Below are positions 63,583 through 64,000 of a stretch of DNA of 64,000 bases, in pieces. The first letter of the stretch is position 1, and each line of letters starts with the position of its first letter. Made by a program: the position numbers and the translations under genes. The DNA comes from CAZUGO01 sp964619935 (lineage in GTDB: Bacteria > Planctomycetota > Phycisphaerae > UBA1845 > CAIVHJ01): positions 60,340 through 124,339 of the forward strand of contig CAZUGO010000020.1 of the NCBI GenBank assembly GCA_964619935.1. The letters run 5' to 3'. The notes beneath the pieces are model-generated. The model had not been told where the DNA came from. It worked only from the letters and a program-made list of their open reading frames with translations, and made no database searches.

Positions 63583-63747
63583 GACTGGGTCGTTCCGGCA
63601 ATATGACCTGGTCGTTCTGGCAAGTCGACCGGGTCGTTCTGGCAAGTCGACCGGGTCGTTCTGGAAATATGACCTGGTCGTTCTGGCAAGTCGACCGGGT
63701 CGTTCTGGCAATATGACCTGGTCGTTCTGGCAATATGACCGGGTCGG
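63583..63747. repeat. Tandem repeat of a 22-bp unit, about 7.5 copies
   Basis: Units GACC(T/G)GGTCGTTCTGGCAA(TAT or GTC) start at 63583, 63605, 63627, 63649, 63671, 63693, 63715 and, partial, 63737. The last three bases alternate between TAT and GTC in the order TAT, GTC, GTC, TAT, GTC, TAT, TAT; position 5 varies T/G. Because 22 is not a multiple of three the array is not a coding repeat. It lies in the 640-base gap between the giant secreted-protein gene and the mobile element; no gene was found in that gap. Confidence 0.9.
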
Positions 63748-63861
63748 CCAGCAGGGATCGCGGCGTGATTCCGGCAACGGTGAGGGGAGTTGGGCCCGGA
63801 GATTCCCGAGCCCCGTGCTTGACGCGTGGTGCAGGGGTCTGGGGCTGGCCTGGCTCAGTGC

Positions 63862-64000
63862 TAGCCCGCATATTTCATGAGTATTACGAAGAATTGACAA
63901 AAGAAAAGCCTCTCGGCCTTGTATGATTGCGTTTAACTAGAACCAATCGACAAAGCAGGGAGGCTTATTCTATGACAGACTGTAACCACACCGGGCTGTT
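63862..64000 (+). mobile_element. Left end of a probable insertion sequence (IS1380-like), cut by window edge
   Basis: From about 63862 the composition switches abruptly from GC-rich to AT-rich and stays so to the start of a new gene at 63972. AAGCCTC (63906-63912) and GAGGCTT (63960-63966) form an inverted pair, and TATGAT at 63922 could be a -10 box. The gene start MTDCNHTGL resembles the N-termini I recall for IS1380-family transposases. The exact terminal repeat and target duplication cannot be defined from one end. Confidence 0.4.
63972..64000 (+). CDS. Start of a gene, possibly a transposase; truncated at window end
   Basis: ATG at 63972 is preceded by GGGAGG (63958-63963) with 8-base spacing, an excellent ribosome-binding site. 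Only nine codons are inside the window (MTDCNHTGL). The MTDC opening suits IS1380-family DDE transposases, but nine residues cannot prove it. Confidence 0.45.

Noticed and set aside
63583..63747. CRISPR array from the 22-bp tandem repeat
   Set aside because: Units are directly adjacent with no spacers.

Overview
The window is GC-rich bacterial chromosome, most likely from the Planctomycetota and probably a Phycisphaerae-like lineage. This is inferred from several secreted proteins ending in the dockerin-like AADLALLLGxWG repeat pair, a small zinc ribbon of the CGYNLTGN/CPECG type, a microcompartment locus with three BMC-P genes, and HAF-repeat, TSP3 and CRTAC1-type surface proteins. No rRNA, tRNA or CRISPR array was found.

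Layout. 1-6.7 kb: end of a rod-shape operon (mreD fragment, PBP2, rodA), followed by a metallo-beta-lactamase-fold protein without metal ligands, a BFN-domain protein and a retropepsin-like exported protein. 6.7-13.3 kb: a converging NtrC-type regulator whose receiver has Glu at the phosphoacceptor position, then alanine dehydrogenase, a HlyD/MacB-type exporter and a STAS protein. 13.3-18.5 kb: an AT-rich inverted-repeat array, an orphan two-domain ABC permease and a large exported subtilase. 18.6-30.6 kb: a ten-gene minus-strand run for short acyl-CoA metabolism: crotonase, B12 acyl-CoA mutase, B12/GTPase chaperone fusion, EtfBA, a membrane FeS ETF:quinone oxidoreductase, methylcitrate-cycle prpD/prpB/prpC and a GH130 phosphorylase. 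31-33.7 kb: SurA-like chaperone and a radical SAM protein.

33.7-39.1 kb: a compact bacterial microcompartment operon (3 BMC-P, 2 tandem BMC-T, 1 BMC-H, acylating aldehyde dehydrogenase, RpiB-DeoC fusion). It would split deoxyribose 5-phosphate into glyceraldehyde 3-phosphate and acetaldehyde and oxidise the aldehyde to acetyl-CoA inside a shell. 39.4-44.1 kb: a nitrilase-family enzyme, a second copy of the AT-rich repeat array and an FtsX-type ABC transporter. 45.5-52.3 kb: a tight six-gene plus-strand operon (CRTAC1-like lipoprotein, cytochrome P450, two DUF3419/BtaA-like proteins flanking a radical SAM enzyme, a 47-residue zinc ribbon). This is the best candidate for an undescribed pathway. 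52.5-63.2 kb: secreted proteins with dockerin-like tails, plus a truncated cysteine synthase. The right edge holds a 22-bp tandem repeat and the left end of a probable insertion sequence.

Starts were chosen from ribosome-binding sites, family N-termini and gene overlaps. Functions come from motif recognition only; no database search was run.
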